Origin: Roseiarcus sp963787135
Lineage (GTDB): Bacteria; Pseudomonadota; Alphaproteobacteria; Rhizobiales; Beijerinckiaceae
DNA: 64,000 nt
Assembly: GCA_963787135.1 (NCBI GenBank)
Contig: CAWBBW010000013.1
Span: 1-64,000 of the forward strand
Reading direction: 5' to 3'
In this document: positions 36,848-45,311 of the stretch, in pieces
How positions within the stretch are numbered: position 1 is the stretch's first letter
How the letters are laid out: each line of letters starts with the position of its first letter
Program-made: the position numbers and the translations under genes
Notes under the pieces: model-generated
The model's database searches: none
Told to the model about the DNA's origin: nothing
What the model saw: the letters and a program-made list of their open reading frames with translations, nothing else

Positions 36848-36985
36848 GCACCCGCCCCCTCTTGCGGGGGCGGGTTGGGGTGGGGGGTCGCGCCGATCGC
36901 GGACATTATCGTGTTCGACGGGCCTTACTGGAATTAATGATGGCGCGACCCCCCTCCTTTGTCCTCCCCCACAAGGGGGGAGGAG
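36848..36985. repeat. Palindromic intergenic element, copy 1
   Basis: A perfect 13-base inverted repeat GGGGGGTCGCGCC (36882-36894) / GGCGCGACCCCCC (36942-36954) encloses a variable centre. Outside it lie two GC-rich hairpins, CCCGCCCC/GGGGCGGG (36851-36874) and CCTCCCCC-ACAA-GGGGGGAGG (36963-36983). A sister copy is at 39411-39542. The whole 321-base gap 36769-37089 holds nothing else that I can name. Confidence 0.85.
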
Positions 36986-37089
36986 ACGCGACGCGCGATC
37001 CTTGCGCGAACTCAAGAGCAGGCTCTAGGTGAGCAATCCTACGAGAACGGGTGAGAAATGCGGCGTCGCGCCTCGACCTGTTCGGCCGT

Positions 37090-37509
37090 TCAGCCGGGCT
37101 GCTTCTCGCAATTGACCATCCAGGGCACGCCGAACTTGTCGGTGAACATGCCGAAACGCTGGGCCCAGAATGTCGGGCCAATCGGCATCATGACCCTTCC
37201 GCCCGCGGAAAGCTCAGCGAAGACGCGCTCGGCTTCGACGGGTTCGTCGACCTGCATGCTCACGCAGAAGCCTTGAGGCTTGGAGGCGAGGCCAGACGGC
37301 GCATCGCCGCCCATCAGAACCCGGTCGCCGACCTTCAGTCGCGCGTGCATGATGCGGTTGGCCGTCTCCGGCGTCCGCGGCACGTCAGGCGGCGCGTCGG
37401 CCAGACGCAGCATCGCGACGATCTCGCCCCTCAGCGCCTTTTCGTAAAACTTGAATGCGCTCTCGCACTCGCCGTCGAAGGCAAGATAGGGCACAAACTC
37501 GGTGGTCAT
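37090..37509 (-). CDS. VOC family (PhnB/glyoxalase-like) protein
   Basis: 139 residues of the PhnB-like branch of the VOC fold: FVPYLAFDGECESAFKFYEKAL at the start, MHARLKVGDRVLMGGDAP in the middle and GVPWMVNCEKQ at the end. Such proteins are usually metal-binding enzymes or binding proteins with unknown substrate. It overlaps the upstream tetR by four bases (ATGA), so the two are one operon, controlled from 38160. Confidence 0.88.
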   Translation of the reverse strand: MTTEFVPYLAFDGECESAFKFYEKALRGEIVAMLRLADAPPDVPRTPETANRIMHARLKVGDRVLMGGDAPSGLASKPQGFCVSMQVDEPVEAERVFAELSAGGRVMMPIGPTFWAQRFGMFTDKFGVPWMVNCEKQPG

Positions 37510-38147
37510 CCTCGGGCTTCCCTTCTCCTGGAATTTTTGAACAAGAGTTCGACGTAGCGCCGGAGATGGTCGATGCTGTCGGCCGCGATCGCCGCCCCGC
37601 CCTTGGCCTTCGCCAGGACAAAGGCGCCTTGCAAAACCGCTTGGGTATGGAGCGCGAGGCTGGCGGCGCTCCAGCCGGCGTCGAGACGATAGCGCCGCAT
37701 CGCTTCCTCGATGTCGGCCTCGACCTTTGCGACGTGGCTGCTGATCGATCGGTCGACGGCCTCGCGAATTGCCGGGTGGGTCTCGTAGACTTCCTGCACC
37801 ATCGTTCCGACGAGGCAGGTGAACTCAGGAACCGTGCCCTTGAGAATCGCCTTGCGGAAATCGATGTAGCCAAGCACCCGATCGAGCGGGTCAGCGTGAT
37901 CGTGATAAGACGCGCCAGCGAAGAAGGCGCGCGTCGTTTCGGACCAGTGGTCGGCCGCGGCCACCGCAAGATCTTCCTTGCTCTTGAAGTGATGGAAGAA
38001 CGCGCCTTTGGTGACGCCGGCGGCGGCGCAGAGATCGTCAACCGTGGTCGCGGCATAGCCCCGGGCGCGGATCAGGGCGAAGGCGGCCGCAAGGATCTTG
38101 TCCCTGGCGGAGGGCTTGCCGCGGGAGATCGTCGGAGCCGTTCTCAT
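37506..38147 (-). CDS. TetR/AcrR family regulator
   Basis: 213 residues. The DNA-binding domain (about 15-62) reads KILAAAFALIRARGYAATTVDDLCAAAGVTKGAFFHHFKSKEDL, typical of TetR proteins with an FFHHF recognition helix. The ligand domain includes a Cys (FTCLVGTMVQE), as in regulators sensing electrophiles; that is inference. It should repress itself and the coupled VOC gene. Confidence 0.92.
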   Translation of the reverse strand: MRTAPTISRGKPSARDKILAAAFALIRARGYAATTVDDLCAAAGVTKGAFFHHFKSKEDLAVAAADHWSETTRAFFAGASYHDHADPLDRVLGYIDFRKAILKGTVPEFTCLVGTMVQEVYETHPAIREAVDRSISSHVAKVEADIEEAMRRYRLDAGWSAASLALHTQAVLQGAFVLAKAKGGAAIAADSIDHLRRYVELLFKNSRRREARG

Positions 38148-38159
38148 GCGGCGAATGAA

Positions 38160-38177
38160 ATACCGACTGGTTGGTAT
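38160..38177. promoter_or_regulatory. Probable TetR operator
   Basis: ATACCGACTGGTTGGTAT, an imperfect palindrome with perfect ATACC/GGTAT ends, 12 bases upstream of the tetR start. Sites of this form are typical for regulators with this recognition helix. Confidence 0.75.
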
Positions 38178-38219
38178 CTCGTCAAGGAAAATGTTGAGGA
38201 CCCCGGATCGATCAGGGTA

Positions 38220-38290
38220 CCGTCACCCGCGGGCTTGACCCGCGGGTCCAGGGATCGCCGGGTGATCCCCGGGCTGCGACCCGGGGACGG
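38220..38290. repeat. REP-like double hairpin
   Basis: Two GC-rich hairpins in tandem: one around ACCCGCGGG...CCCGCGGGT at 38225-38248, and TCCCCGGG (38266-38273) with CCCGGGGA (38280-38287). The form is common in Rhizobiales intergenic regions. It lies in the gap between tetR and the EamA gene. Confidence 0.7.
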
Positions 38291-38368
38291 CGATGACGAA
38301 TTGGGATTGGTGGACCTGATCGGAACTCGATCCAGTCGCCTGAGCCGACCGACGAGGGGCACGCGCGC

Positions 38369-39365
38369 ATGCCGGACTCTGCGACCCCGACGAATTACCG
38401 GCTCGGGAGCCTCTATTCGCTCACCACCGCCTTTCTCTATGCGACCCAGGAGCCCTTTTCCTTTCTCGCCGCCAGGCATCTCACCACGCTGCAGTTCGTG
38501 TGCCTGACCCAGATCGCTTTGCTGATTTCCATTCCGCTGGTCACCTGGCGCCCGTCGAGCCGCCGCGACCTCGTCGCCTTGCTGAGCGCCCCCTCGAACT
38601 ATGGCAAGCTCGCGGTCATTTTCGCGATCGGCATGACTGGCCTGCTGCTTTACAACTTCGGCCTCAGCAACGCCCATCCGATCATCATATCGGCAATCCT
38701 GAACCTTTCGCCGTTCTGGGCGGCGATGGTGGCGCTCCTGATCATGCGGGTTCCGATCCCGGTTTCGCCGGCGACCTTCTTCGGCTGCTTCGCCGGCGCG
38801 TTTATCGGGGCGATGGCGGTCGCCTGGAGCCAGCTCGGCGGCGCCAGCAAGCTGGCGTTCGGCGAACTGGCCGAGAGCTTCCTGCACGGCAGCTGGGTCT
38901 ATGCGATTCCGGTGCCGCTCTGTTCCGCCCTCGGCGGCACCCTGATCGGCAAATGGCTCTCCAGATACGAGGAGTCGGCCGCGGTCGCCGCCAATTTTTT
39001 TGTGGCGAACGTGATCCTGATCCCCTCGACCGTCTTCATCCTCTACCAGCGCTCGGAGCTGTGAGTTCGGCGATCAGTTCCTTGCGATCGGGCTGATGAT
39101 TGCCGGCACGATCATCGCCGCATCTGTGGGCCGCGTGTTCTATCAGATCGCCTTGACAGCCACCGGCGGCGACAACGGCTTCGTCACGATGTTCCTCAAT
39201 TTGGTTCCGGCGCTGACAGCTCTGATATCGCTGGCGCTGTCGTGGTGGATCGCCGATTTGCATTTTGCCGCCGATCCCTGGTTCTTTGCTGGCTCGGCGC
39301 TCATCGGGGCGTCGCTGCTGCTGTTTTCGTTGAGGGCGTGGCGGCAGCCGCCCCGGCCGGCGTGA
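38369..39365 (+). pseudogene. EamA/DMT family transporter with one frameshift
   Basis: The 5' frame (38369-39064) gives seven to eight helices starting YRLGSLYSLTTAFLYATQEP and ends at TCGGAGCTGTGA. Read one base out, the sequence continues EFGDQFLAIGLMIAGTIIAASVGRVFYQIAL and runs to 39365, the last helices of a ten-helix transporter. The break lies at about 39055-39072. In total it gives about 331 residues, rather long for the family but full. It is probably a metabolite or amino-acid exporter. Confidence 0.85.
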
Positions 39366-39410
39366 GGGCGTCCGAACTGGTCCGCGTCAGCGTAATTGAA
39401 GGGCGGCGTA

Positions 39411-39542
39411 TTCCCTCACCCCTTGTGGGGGAGGGTTAGGGAGGGGGGTCGCGCCGCTGTTTCGAAGTGAAGCCCGAGGCCCTTTAGTCGCCAGGCCGGG
39501 AGCGACCCCCATCCCAGCCTTCCCCCACAAGGGGGGAAGGAG
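39411..39542. repeat. Palindromic intergenic element, copy 2
   Basis: Hairpins CCCTCACCCC-TTG-TGGGGGAGGG (from 39413) and CCTTCCCCC-ACAA-GGGGGGAAGG (39518-39540) flank GGGGGGTCGCGCC (39443-39455) and a GCGACCCCC partner (39502-39510). The centre differs from copy 1. It lies in the 444-base gap between the EamA gene and the RlpA-like gene. Confidence 0.8.
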
Positions 39543-39670
39543 AACGCCTGCAATTTGGCCGTCGCGCGCCCCCAAATTTGATTCGGATTACGGTGGATTG
39601 CGGTGAGGCGCCCGCCGATGCCCTCAATCGTGAGAGCCAGGGGCGCCAAGGCGTGGCGACCCGAGAAAGA

Positions 39671-39690
39671 GGGGTATTGCGGTCGCGGCA
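39671..39690. repeat. 20-base direct repeat, left copy
   Basis: GGGGTATTGCGGTCGCGGCA, identical to 40588-40607 (one more base, A, is shared on the 5' side). Flanking bases differ. The two copies bracket the RlpA-like gene. Confidence 0.8.
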
Positions 39691-39809
39691 ATCCCGGGCT
39701 TTTCAGGCGCGCCAAGCCCCGATGCTCGGGCGGCTGGCAAGTTGGTTAATTTTGTGTTTCCATTGCGGCGGACTCCGAGCGGGCGCGAGGCGCGCGAGGC
39801 AAGCTGCGG

Positions 39810-40517
39810 ATGCGAACACGTCTTGTTTTCTGCGCGGTCGCTCTCGGCATGGGCTGCGGCCCCGCGGCGGCGGAAGTGGGCCTGGCGTCGTTCTATGGCG
39901 CTCAGGGAATGACCGCGGCGCATCGCAGCCTGCCGATGGGATCGCGGGTCAGGGTCCTCAATCTCGACAACGGCCGGTCCCTGATCGTCAGGATCGCCGA
40001 TCGGGGGCCGTTCATCCGCGGAAGGATCATCGACGTTTCGACTGCGGCCGCCGTCACGCTCGGCTTCCGGGAGGCCGGACTGGCCCACGTGAGGATCGAG
40101 CGCGTTTCCGCGGAAACCTCGGAGGCCAGCGCCGGGCCTTCGCCGCCGGCGGCGCCTGCGTCCGACGAGACCTCGTCCTATGCGTCCTGCAGTGACGGCG
40201 CCGATCGCGTGGCGCCTCTGCGAACCGGCCCGGCCGGCGACCGGGCGGCGCCGCTGTCGGGCGATGCGTTGGGATGCGAGAATTTCCGATTGCAGCTCGT
40301 CTCGTTCGCTGAGAGCGCGAACGATCCGGCGCCCGTCGCCGCCGCCCTTACAGAAGTCGGTTCAGGCGGGGTGGAGAGGGCCGAGAGCATCCCCGTGAGC
40401 GGCCTCACGGATATGGAGGCGGCCGAGAGCATCCCCGTCGGCGCCCTGGCCGAAGTCTTGCGGCGCCAAGCCCCTGTAACGCGCTCTGCAGAGTCCTTGC
40501 GCTGCGGCGTCCTGTGA
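39810..40517 (+). CDS. RlpA-like double-psi beta-barrel protein
   Basis: 235 residues: signal peptide 1-21, then a short double-psi beta-barrel (GLASFYGAQGMTAAHRSLPMGSRVRVLNL to RIADRGPFIRGRIIDVS, about 23-77) as in RlpA. It keeps the GRxIDVS core and the Asp. The C-terminal part is low complexity, with a near-repeat AESIPVSGL / AESIPVGAL near residues 190 and 210. RlpA proteins bind or cut denuded septal peptidoglycan. It lacks a SPOR domain and a lipobox. It is bracketed by a 20-base direct repeat. Confidence 0.82.
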   Translation: MRTRLVFCAVALGMGCGPAAAEVGLASFYGAQGMTAAHRSLPMGSRVRVLNLDNGRSLIVRIADRGPFIRGRIIDVSTAAAVTLGFREAGLAHVRIERVSAETSEASAGPSPPAAPASDETSSYASCSDGADRVAPLRTGPAGDRAAPLSGDALGCENFRLQLVSFAESANDPAPVAAALTEVGSGGVERAESIPVSGLTDMEAAESIPVGALAEVLRRQAPVTRSAESLRCGVL

Positions 40518-40587
40518 AGCCGCGGAGCGACCGAGGCTCGAACATCGTGTATTCGCTCTTCGCAGAACTTCGCCGGGTCTTCGATTA

Positions 40588-40607
40588 GGGGTATTGCGGT
40601 CGCGGCA
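40588..40607. repeat. 20-base direct repeat, right copy
   Basis: Same 20 bases as 39671-39690, same orientation, 917 bases apart. Confidence 0.8.
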
Positions 40608-40635
40608 CCATAATCCAAAACCAACGCGTCTAATC

Positions 40636-41783
40636 TTATTTGGTCAAGCCGGAGAAAGCTGCAAGAACGAAAATTCCGAGTATCCAACCGACGATCCTTT
40701 GGATATAAAAATAGTAATGCGGCCAACCGCCTAACTCAACCTGATAATGTAGCTCGCGTAGCCTTATTATTGGCAGTAAAGCGTCAAATGAATATCCGAA
40801 CGGATTGATCACACCATAGTCTTGCGGGTGCCCGGTTTGCAAACCTTCTGTATATTTCATCACTTGAAAGCGAAAGGGCCCGAACACGGACTTACGCCAG
40901 CCTGACCTATCTACAAGTTTTAGCGTTCCTTTATCTATGCGTATTAGATCTGGATTTGCCCTGGAAAACACCCACGCCCCGAATGCGCAAAAAAATATCG
41001 CCCATAGAATAGCGAGATATGAACAATAACCATATCCGATAGTCAAGCGAGACAATAGCATAGTGACAAACGCAGGCCAAGAGTGATGCTGGAAATCAAG
41101 TCTAGTCTCGATTATTTTGCCTGCATAACCGATCTTCCTTGCGTCAGGACTCTGACCATTCGTTACAAGCAAATCGTAGATGAGCTGATATTCCGCCGGA
41201 GAGTACTGAGTTGACTTGAGCCATAGCTCTACGGCAGTCCTGTCGACAGTAAGATCATCCAAAATATAGTCTGATCGTATATATCCTTCGGTATATGACC
41301 CGGGGTCCCAAGCACAGTAGAAAGGTCTTCCAAACGCCTTAAATCGAAAATCTGCAACGATCGTGGTCGAGCTAGGAACAGGAAACCCGAAAATAAGATC
41401 AGTAAGGCCGGTCCATTCACCAAATTTTCTAAGGCTAATAAAGTTATCGTCCCGATCCGGCAGAGCCCTAGGCGGCTGGAGATGTGGTGTGGTGCATCTG
41501 TCGATTGTAAGAAGGTCGCTCGGCTTCGAACATCCAATCTTTCGATCCTTGGGCTTCCTGCCTATATCGCACATGCCCGGCCAGTTGTTAAGCGCCACTC
41601 GCACAAGCGTGACCGACGAATGACTTAATACAAGGTTTGTTGGTGGATTACCGAAGGCGGACAACCACACGGGTAACCGCCCCGGTGGCCCACGCGATGG
41701 TCCAATTTGCAGGTCCCCCTCCGCATTCGAACCGGTGAAATCGAAGAAGGCCAGTGTCGATCCGAGAAGGTTCACATTTGAAG
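40636..41783 (-). pseudogene. 3' part of a beta-helix membrane protein gene split by an IS
   Basis: Continues the protein begun at 44383. After the insertion site it reads NVNLLGSTLAFFDFTGSN, then a soluble part, and closes with membrane helices YGYCSYLAILWAIFFCAFGAWVF and GWILGIFVLAAFSG. A segment FGYSFDALLPIIRLRELHYQ before the last helix recurs in large uncharacterised bacterial membrane proteins with pentapeptide-like N-termini. Bases are less GC-rich than the neighbourhood. Removing the IS and one GAAG restores one frame of 694 codons. Confidence 0.85.
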
Positions 41784-43442
41784 CAGACCGTGCGAAAACT
41801 CGTCGAGGTTGATGGGATGCGACGACTGAGCGTGCGGATCGGCGCTTTTCTCGCGTTTCGGGCTGAAATCGCGCCGATGGCCTCTTGGAAGGCATGGGAG
41901 GACCGCCATGGGCGGTTTTGCCACGAAACAACGCGATTTTGGCCTCTGTCATGCGGCGACGGCCGCCATCATCTTGTCCATGCCGAGAATATTGAGTGCT
42001 CGCCGCAAATTGTAGACGAGCGCGGTCAGGTTGAATTCGGCGCGCACTTTTTCCAGGCCGCGCATCAGGAACGCGCCCTGATTCATCCATTGCTTGATGC
42101 TGCCGAACGGATGTTCGACCGTCTCGCGACGGCGGTCGAGAACTTCCGGCCTCGCCTTCAGGCGGGCCGCCATGCGGTCGAGCGCGTCCTCGTGCTCGAG
42201 ACGCGAGACGACGCGATAGCCGGCGTCCGTGCAGCGCGGGCGTAGCGGGCAATCGCGGCACGCCGCCGGGTTGCCGTAATCGACCTTCGTCATCTCGCGC
42301 AACTTGCCATGGCGGAGCGGCCTCAGTTCGTGACCGCCCGGGCAAGCGTATGCGTCCCGCTCCGGATCGTAAGAGAACTCGTCCTTGCGGAAGAAGCCAT
42401 TGCTGACCGAAGAGCCGCGTTGGGGTCTGGGCACATAAGGCGTCAGCCCCGCCTTTTCGCAGGCGGCGATGTCTTCCGTCTTGAAATAACCCTTGTCGGC
42501 GACGACGTCGATCTTCTCGACTTCGAGGATCTCGCGCGCCGGCTCGGCAGTCGCCTGCAACAGCCCCATGTCGACGACCTGGTTGGTCACTTCCTGTTCG
42601 ACGATCAGCTTGTGCTTGGCGTCGACCGCGACCTGAATGTTGTAGCCGACAGCGACGCGCGTGTGCGCCGCCATGGCGCGGCTGTCGGGATCGGTCAGGG
42701 ATATCTGGTCTTCGCCCGTGCGTTCGAGCTGCTTCAGCATGGCGTCGTATTGGCCGCGCTTCTTGCGCAGTCCCTCGATCTTCTCGGCGAGATTTTTCAC
42801 CCGCGCGCCGCTCGTCGCCTTTTCCGCGGCGTCGCCCTCGTCGAGCCGCTGGAGGTAATCGGCCAGCCGCTCGTCGGCCGCCTTGATGAATTTCGCCAGC
42901 GAATTGCGGGTGAAATTTCGATCCTTGTTGTTGACCGCCTTGATGCGGGTCCCGTCCACCGCCAGCAGTTCGCGTCCGAACAGGTCGAGCCGCTTGCACA
43001 GCAGCGTGAATTGACGAAACACCGATTTGAAGGCGGCGCGATTGTCGGCGCGGAAATCGGCGATGGTCTTGAAGTCAGGCTTCAGCGTTCGCAACAGCCA
43101 GATGACCTCGATGTTGCGATGGCATTCGGCCTCCAACCGCCGGCTCGAACGCACGCGATTGAGATAGCCGTAGACGTAGAGCTTCAATAGATCGCCCGGT
43201 GCGTAGCCCGGCCGTCCCGTCGCCTTCGGCTGAACCCGCCCGAAGCCTGCCTCGACGAGATCGAGCCCATCGACGAAGGCGTCGATGAAGCGGACGGGAT
43301 TGTCAGGGCCGACGTAATCGTCCACCGCTTCGGGCAGAAGCAGAAGTTGGTCGCGTTCGAAGCCGGAAATGTGCGCCATACCCGATTTTAATATGGCGCC
43401 AGTAATTCGTAAATCCCTCAGGCCGAGTTTTCGCACGGTCTG
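41784..43442 (-). mobile_element. IS1182-like insertion sequence
   Basis: 1659 bases bounded by 19-base perfect terminal inverted repeats, CAGACCGTGCGAAAACTCG at 41784-41802 and its complement at 43424-43442. A 4-base target duplication, GAAG, flanks it (41780-41783 and 43443-43446). It contains one complete DDE transposase. Ends and gene look intact, so it may still move. Confidence 0.95.
41949..43379 (-). CDS. IS1182-type DDE transposase
   Basis: 476 residues from the ATG at 43379 (MAHISGFERDQLLLLPEAVDDYV, the DUF772 start). Catalytic residues are visible: Asp in LAVDGTRIKAV, Asp in DVVADKGYF, Glu in EHPFGSIKQW. A cysteine cluster (CRDCPLRPRC) lies near residue 365, as in IS1182 members. 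It inserts the element and cuts at the ends. Confidence 0.95.
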   Translation of the reverse strand: MAHISGFERDQLLLLPEAVDDYVGPDNPVRFIDAFVDGLDLVEAGFGRVQPKATGRPGYAPGDLLKLYVYGYLNRVRSSRRLEAECHRNIEVIWLLRTLKPDFKTIADFRADNRAAFKSVFRQFTLLCKRLDLFGRELLAVDGTRIKAVNNKDRNFTRNSLAKFIKAADERLADYLQRLDEGDAAEKATSGARVKNLAEKIEGLRKKRGQYDAMLKQLERTGEDQISLTDPDSRAMAAHTRVAVGYNIQVAVDAKHKLIVEQEVTNQVVDMGLLQATAEPAREILEVEKIDVVADKGYFKTEDIAACEKAGLTPYVPRPQRGSSVSNGFFRKDEFSYDPERDAYACPGGHELRPLRHGKLREMTKVDYGNPAACRDCPLRPRCTDAGYRVVSRLEHEDALDRMAARLKARPEVLDRRRETVEHPFGSIKQWMNQGAFLMRGLEKVRAEFNLTALVYNLRRALNILGMDKMMAAVAA

Positions 43443-44383
43443 GAAGAGACATGCGCACCCGTCATTGATATTCCACACAAGTCGGATCGCACAAACTCAG
43501 CAGATCCGTTGACGGTAGTTCCCTCCAAAAAAACCGTGGAGTTCGCACACCCCTCGAGCTCCGCTGGAACTTTATCCTGCATAAAAAACAACCCACCCGC
43601 CGAGGCGGAGGAGAAATCAACGGAATCGGATATTGTAGAATTTTGAATAAGCACTTGCCCCGCGACCTGTGCGCCTTCGGCATCGATCTTTTCTACAACG
43701 GCGTTCCGAATACCAAGTTCGCCGGCGATACGAGCGCCTTGTAGGCCGATGGTGGCACTTGCAAAAGTATCACTGCAGAAGGGAGTGGGTTCCAGTTTGT
43801 GAGATTGAGTAAAATTATAGATAAAGACAGAGGCGGCGGTTTGAAAACCTTTAAGACATAGTCCCTTTGTGCCTGATAGCTTTCCAGAAATATCAAGATC
43901 GTGCGAGGTTGAGCTGTAGCTAAGATCCACCCCGCCTGAGAATTCGATATCGTTCAGCTGGAGCGCGTTGTTTATGGAGATTTTCGACAAATTCAGGTCC
44001 CCAGCAATTTTCGCTCCAATGATCGAAATGCGGTCGTAACCCGGCGCGTCGAATTGATTTAACTCAACAATGGCCTTAACAAATTCTGCTCTCAGCGTTC
44101 TTTCAACATGCGGCCGAAGATCAGCGGAACGGGCCTCGCATAGCGCCTGGATTGTCTCTCTCTCTCGTGGATAATAATCGCCGCTCGCTAGCCCCGGCTT
44201 GAGATTGTCAAAATAGTCTAAGCACACTTTAACATTGTACTGATCCGGCTTGACGAGAGCGTCCGTGGCGTCCGCGCCGCGATAAGTGAAAAACAAAGAA
44301 GAACAGGCGACCACGATGCGCATTGTCCGAAATCCGGCCAAGGCACCCAACACTCGCCACAAACGCTGGAAATACTGACGCAT
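43443..44383 (-). pseudogene. 5' part of the split beta-helix membrane protein gene
   Basis: Starts at the ATG at 44383; a hydrophobic stretch near residues 21-40 looks like a signal or anchor. From about residue 105 it is built of repeats of the form GAxIxGxLxL (IIGAKIAGDLNLSKI, LQGARIAGELGIRNAV, AEGAQVAGQVLIQNS), a right-handed beta-helix like pentapeptide proteins. It runs into the IS after GISMTGAHVSS. With the 3' part it encodes 694 residues. The function is unknown. Confidence 0.85.
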
Positions 44384-44473
44384 CCGGCCCAGCCCCCACA
44401 AAAGGCGCCGGCGAGTGCCAATCGATGCTTCCAGGCGACGGTCTACCCCGCCGCGGTCGCGGAAGCGATCATG

Positions 44474-44590
44474 CTAGCAACTACTACCCGAGGAGCAGGC
44501 CTGCGCAGGCCTTGATTCTCCGGACGACAGCGCAATAACGCCGGCCGTGCCGGCCAAAAGCCCCAAAATCAGAAGGACGGCAATTCGCAT
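44474..44590 (-). CDS. Very small exported peptide with C-terminal Cys pair
   Basis: 38 residues from the ATG at 44590, with GGAG six bases upstream. Residues 3-21 are a strong hydrophobic segment (IAVLLILGLLAGTAGVIAL), then SSGESRPAQACSSGSSC to the stop. It could be a single-pass membrane peptide or a secreted peptide of about 15 residues with two or three thiols. No family recognised. The good ribosome site and clean signal-like start argue that it is real. Confidence 0.5.
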   Translation of the reverse strand: MRIAVLLILGLLAGTAGVIALSSGESRPAQACSSGSSC

Positions 44591-44684
44591 ATTGATCTCC
44601 CAAGAGCGATCAAAGGCGAGTTTAGCATATCTGCGCCCTTTGGCAAGAGATTTCACCACTTGTCGGTGGCAGACTGCAGTCCGG

Positions 44685-44965
44685 TTTATGGCGACCCGCG
44701 AAGTCCTCGGCCGCCAGTACAAAAGACGCAGGGGCGTCGAATTCCCCGACTTCATGAACGGTATCGTCGCCGCCCATCCAGATCGGGAAATGCATGTCGT
44801 CCTGGACAATCTCTCCGCCCGCGAGCCCAAAGGCGAGATGTGGCTCAAGCGCCATAAGAAGATCCCATTTCCACTACCCGCCGACCCAGCTCTCCTGGCT
44901 CAACCAGATCGAAATCTGGTTCTCGATCCTGACCGGCCAGTCGCTCGACGGGCGATCGTTCACTA
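44685..44965 (+). pseudogene. Decayed IS630-type transposase, left part
   Basis: Reads ATREVLGRQYKRRRGVEFPDFMN and MHVVLDNLSAREPKGEMWLKRH, then shifts frame and continues HFHYPPTQLSWLNQIEIWFSILTGQSLDGRSFT. This is the C-terminal half of an IS630 transposase with at least one frameshift; the N-terminal half is gone. It is cut at the TA at 44964-44965 by another IS630 element and resumes at 46454. Confidence 0.85.
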
Positions 44966-44999
44966 GTTCCGTTGCACAGAGGTTTTGACGGTTTGAAGT

Positions 45000-45249
45000 T
45001 CAACGGAGGACTGGGAGATCCTCGGGCTCGAGCAGAAGCTGGATGCTGCGCGCGACGCCCGGCGTCCGCCTGATGAGGCCGGCGCGTTCGAGGGTGAGCA
45101 CCATTTGGTGCACGCTGGGCGGCGAGACTTGGAAGTGCCGCTGCATGTCGGCTTCCGCCGGCGGTTGGCGGAAGATCACGGCTGTAGGCGTAAATGAAGG
45201 CCAGGTACTGACCTTGCTTATCGGTAAACGGTGGAGCCGGCGGGGACAC
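45000..45249 (-). pseudogene. LexA-like winged-helix protein, frameshifted
   Basis: One frame from GTG at 45249 gives FTDKQGQYLAFIYAYSR; the next gives RQPPAEADMQRHFQVSPPSV and HQMVLTLERAGLIRRTPGVARSI, ending DLPVLR. Together they match a small family of stand-alone LexA-type DNA-binding domains, with one base out of place at about 45165-45185. It lies inside the boundaries of the younger IS630, head-to-head with the transposase. Confidence 0.75.
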
Positions 45250-45311
45250 GTGCCAAACAATTGATTCATAGTCTGATTCGTCTGGGCGTCGCAATTCGCG
45301 AGGAGACCCGG

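Noticed and set aside
39578..40195. A longer frame upstream of and overlapping the RlpA-like gene
   Set aside because: It is out of frame with the signal peptide and beta-barrel domain and crosses the 20-base repeat; the frame starting at 39810 carries the family motifs.
41784..43442. Treating the beta-helix protein parts as two separate genes
   Set aside because: The exact frame restoration after removing the IS and one target duplication shows a single split gene.
44474..44590. A methanobactin-type copper peptide
   Set aside because: The Cys-containing tail is suggestive, but the long hydrophobic leader is unlike those precursors and no biosynthesis genes lie nearby.
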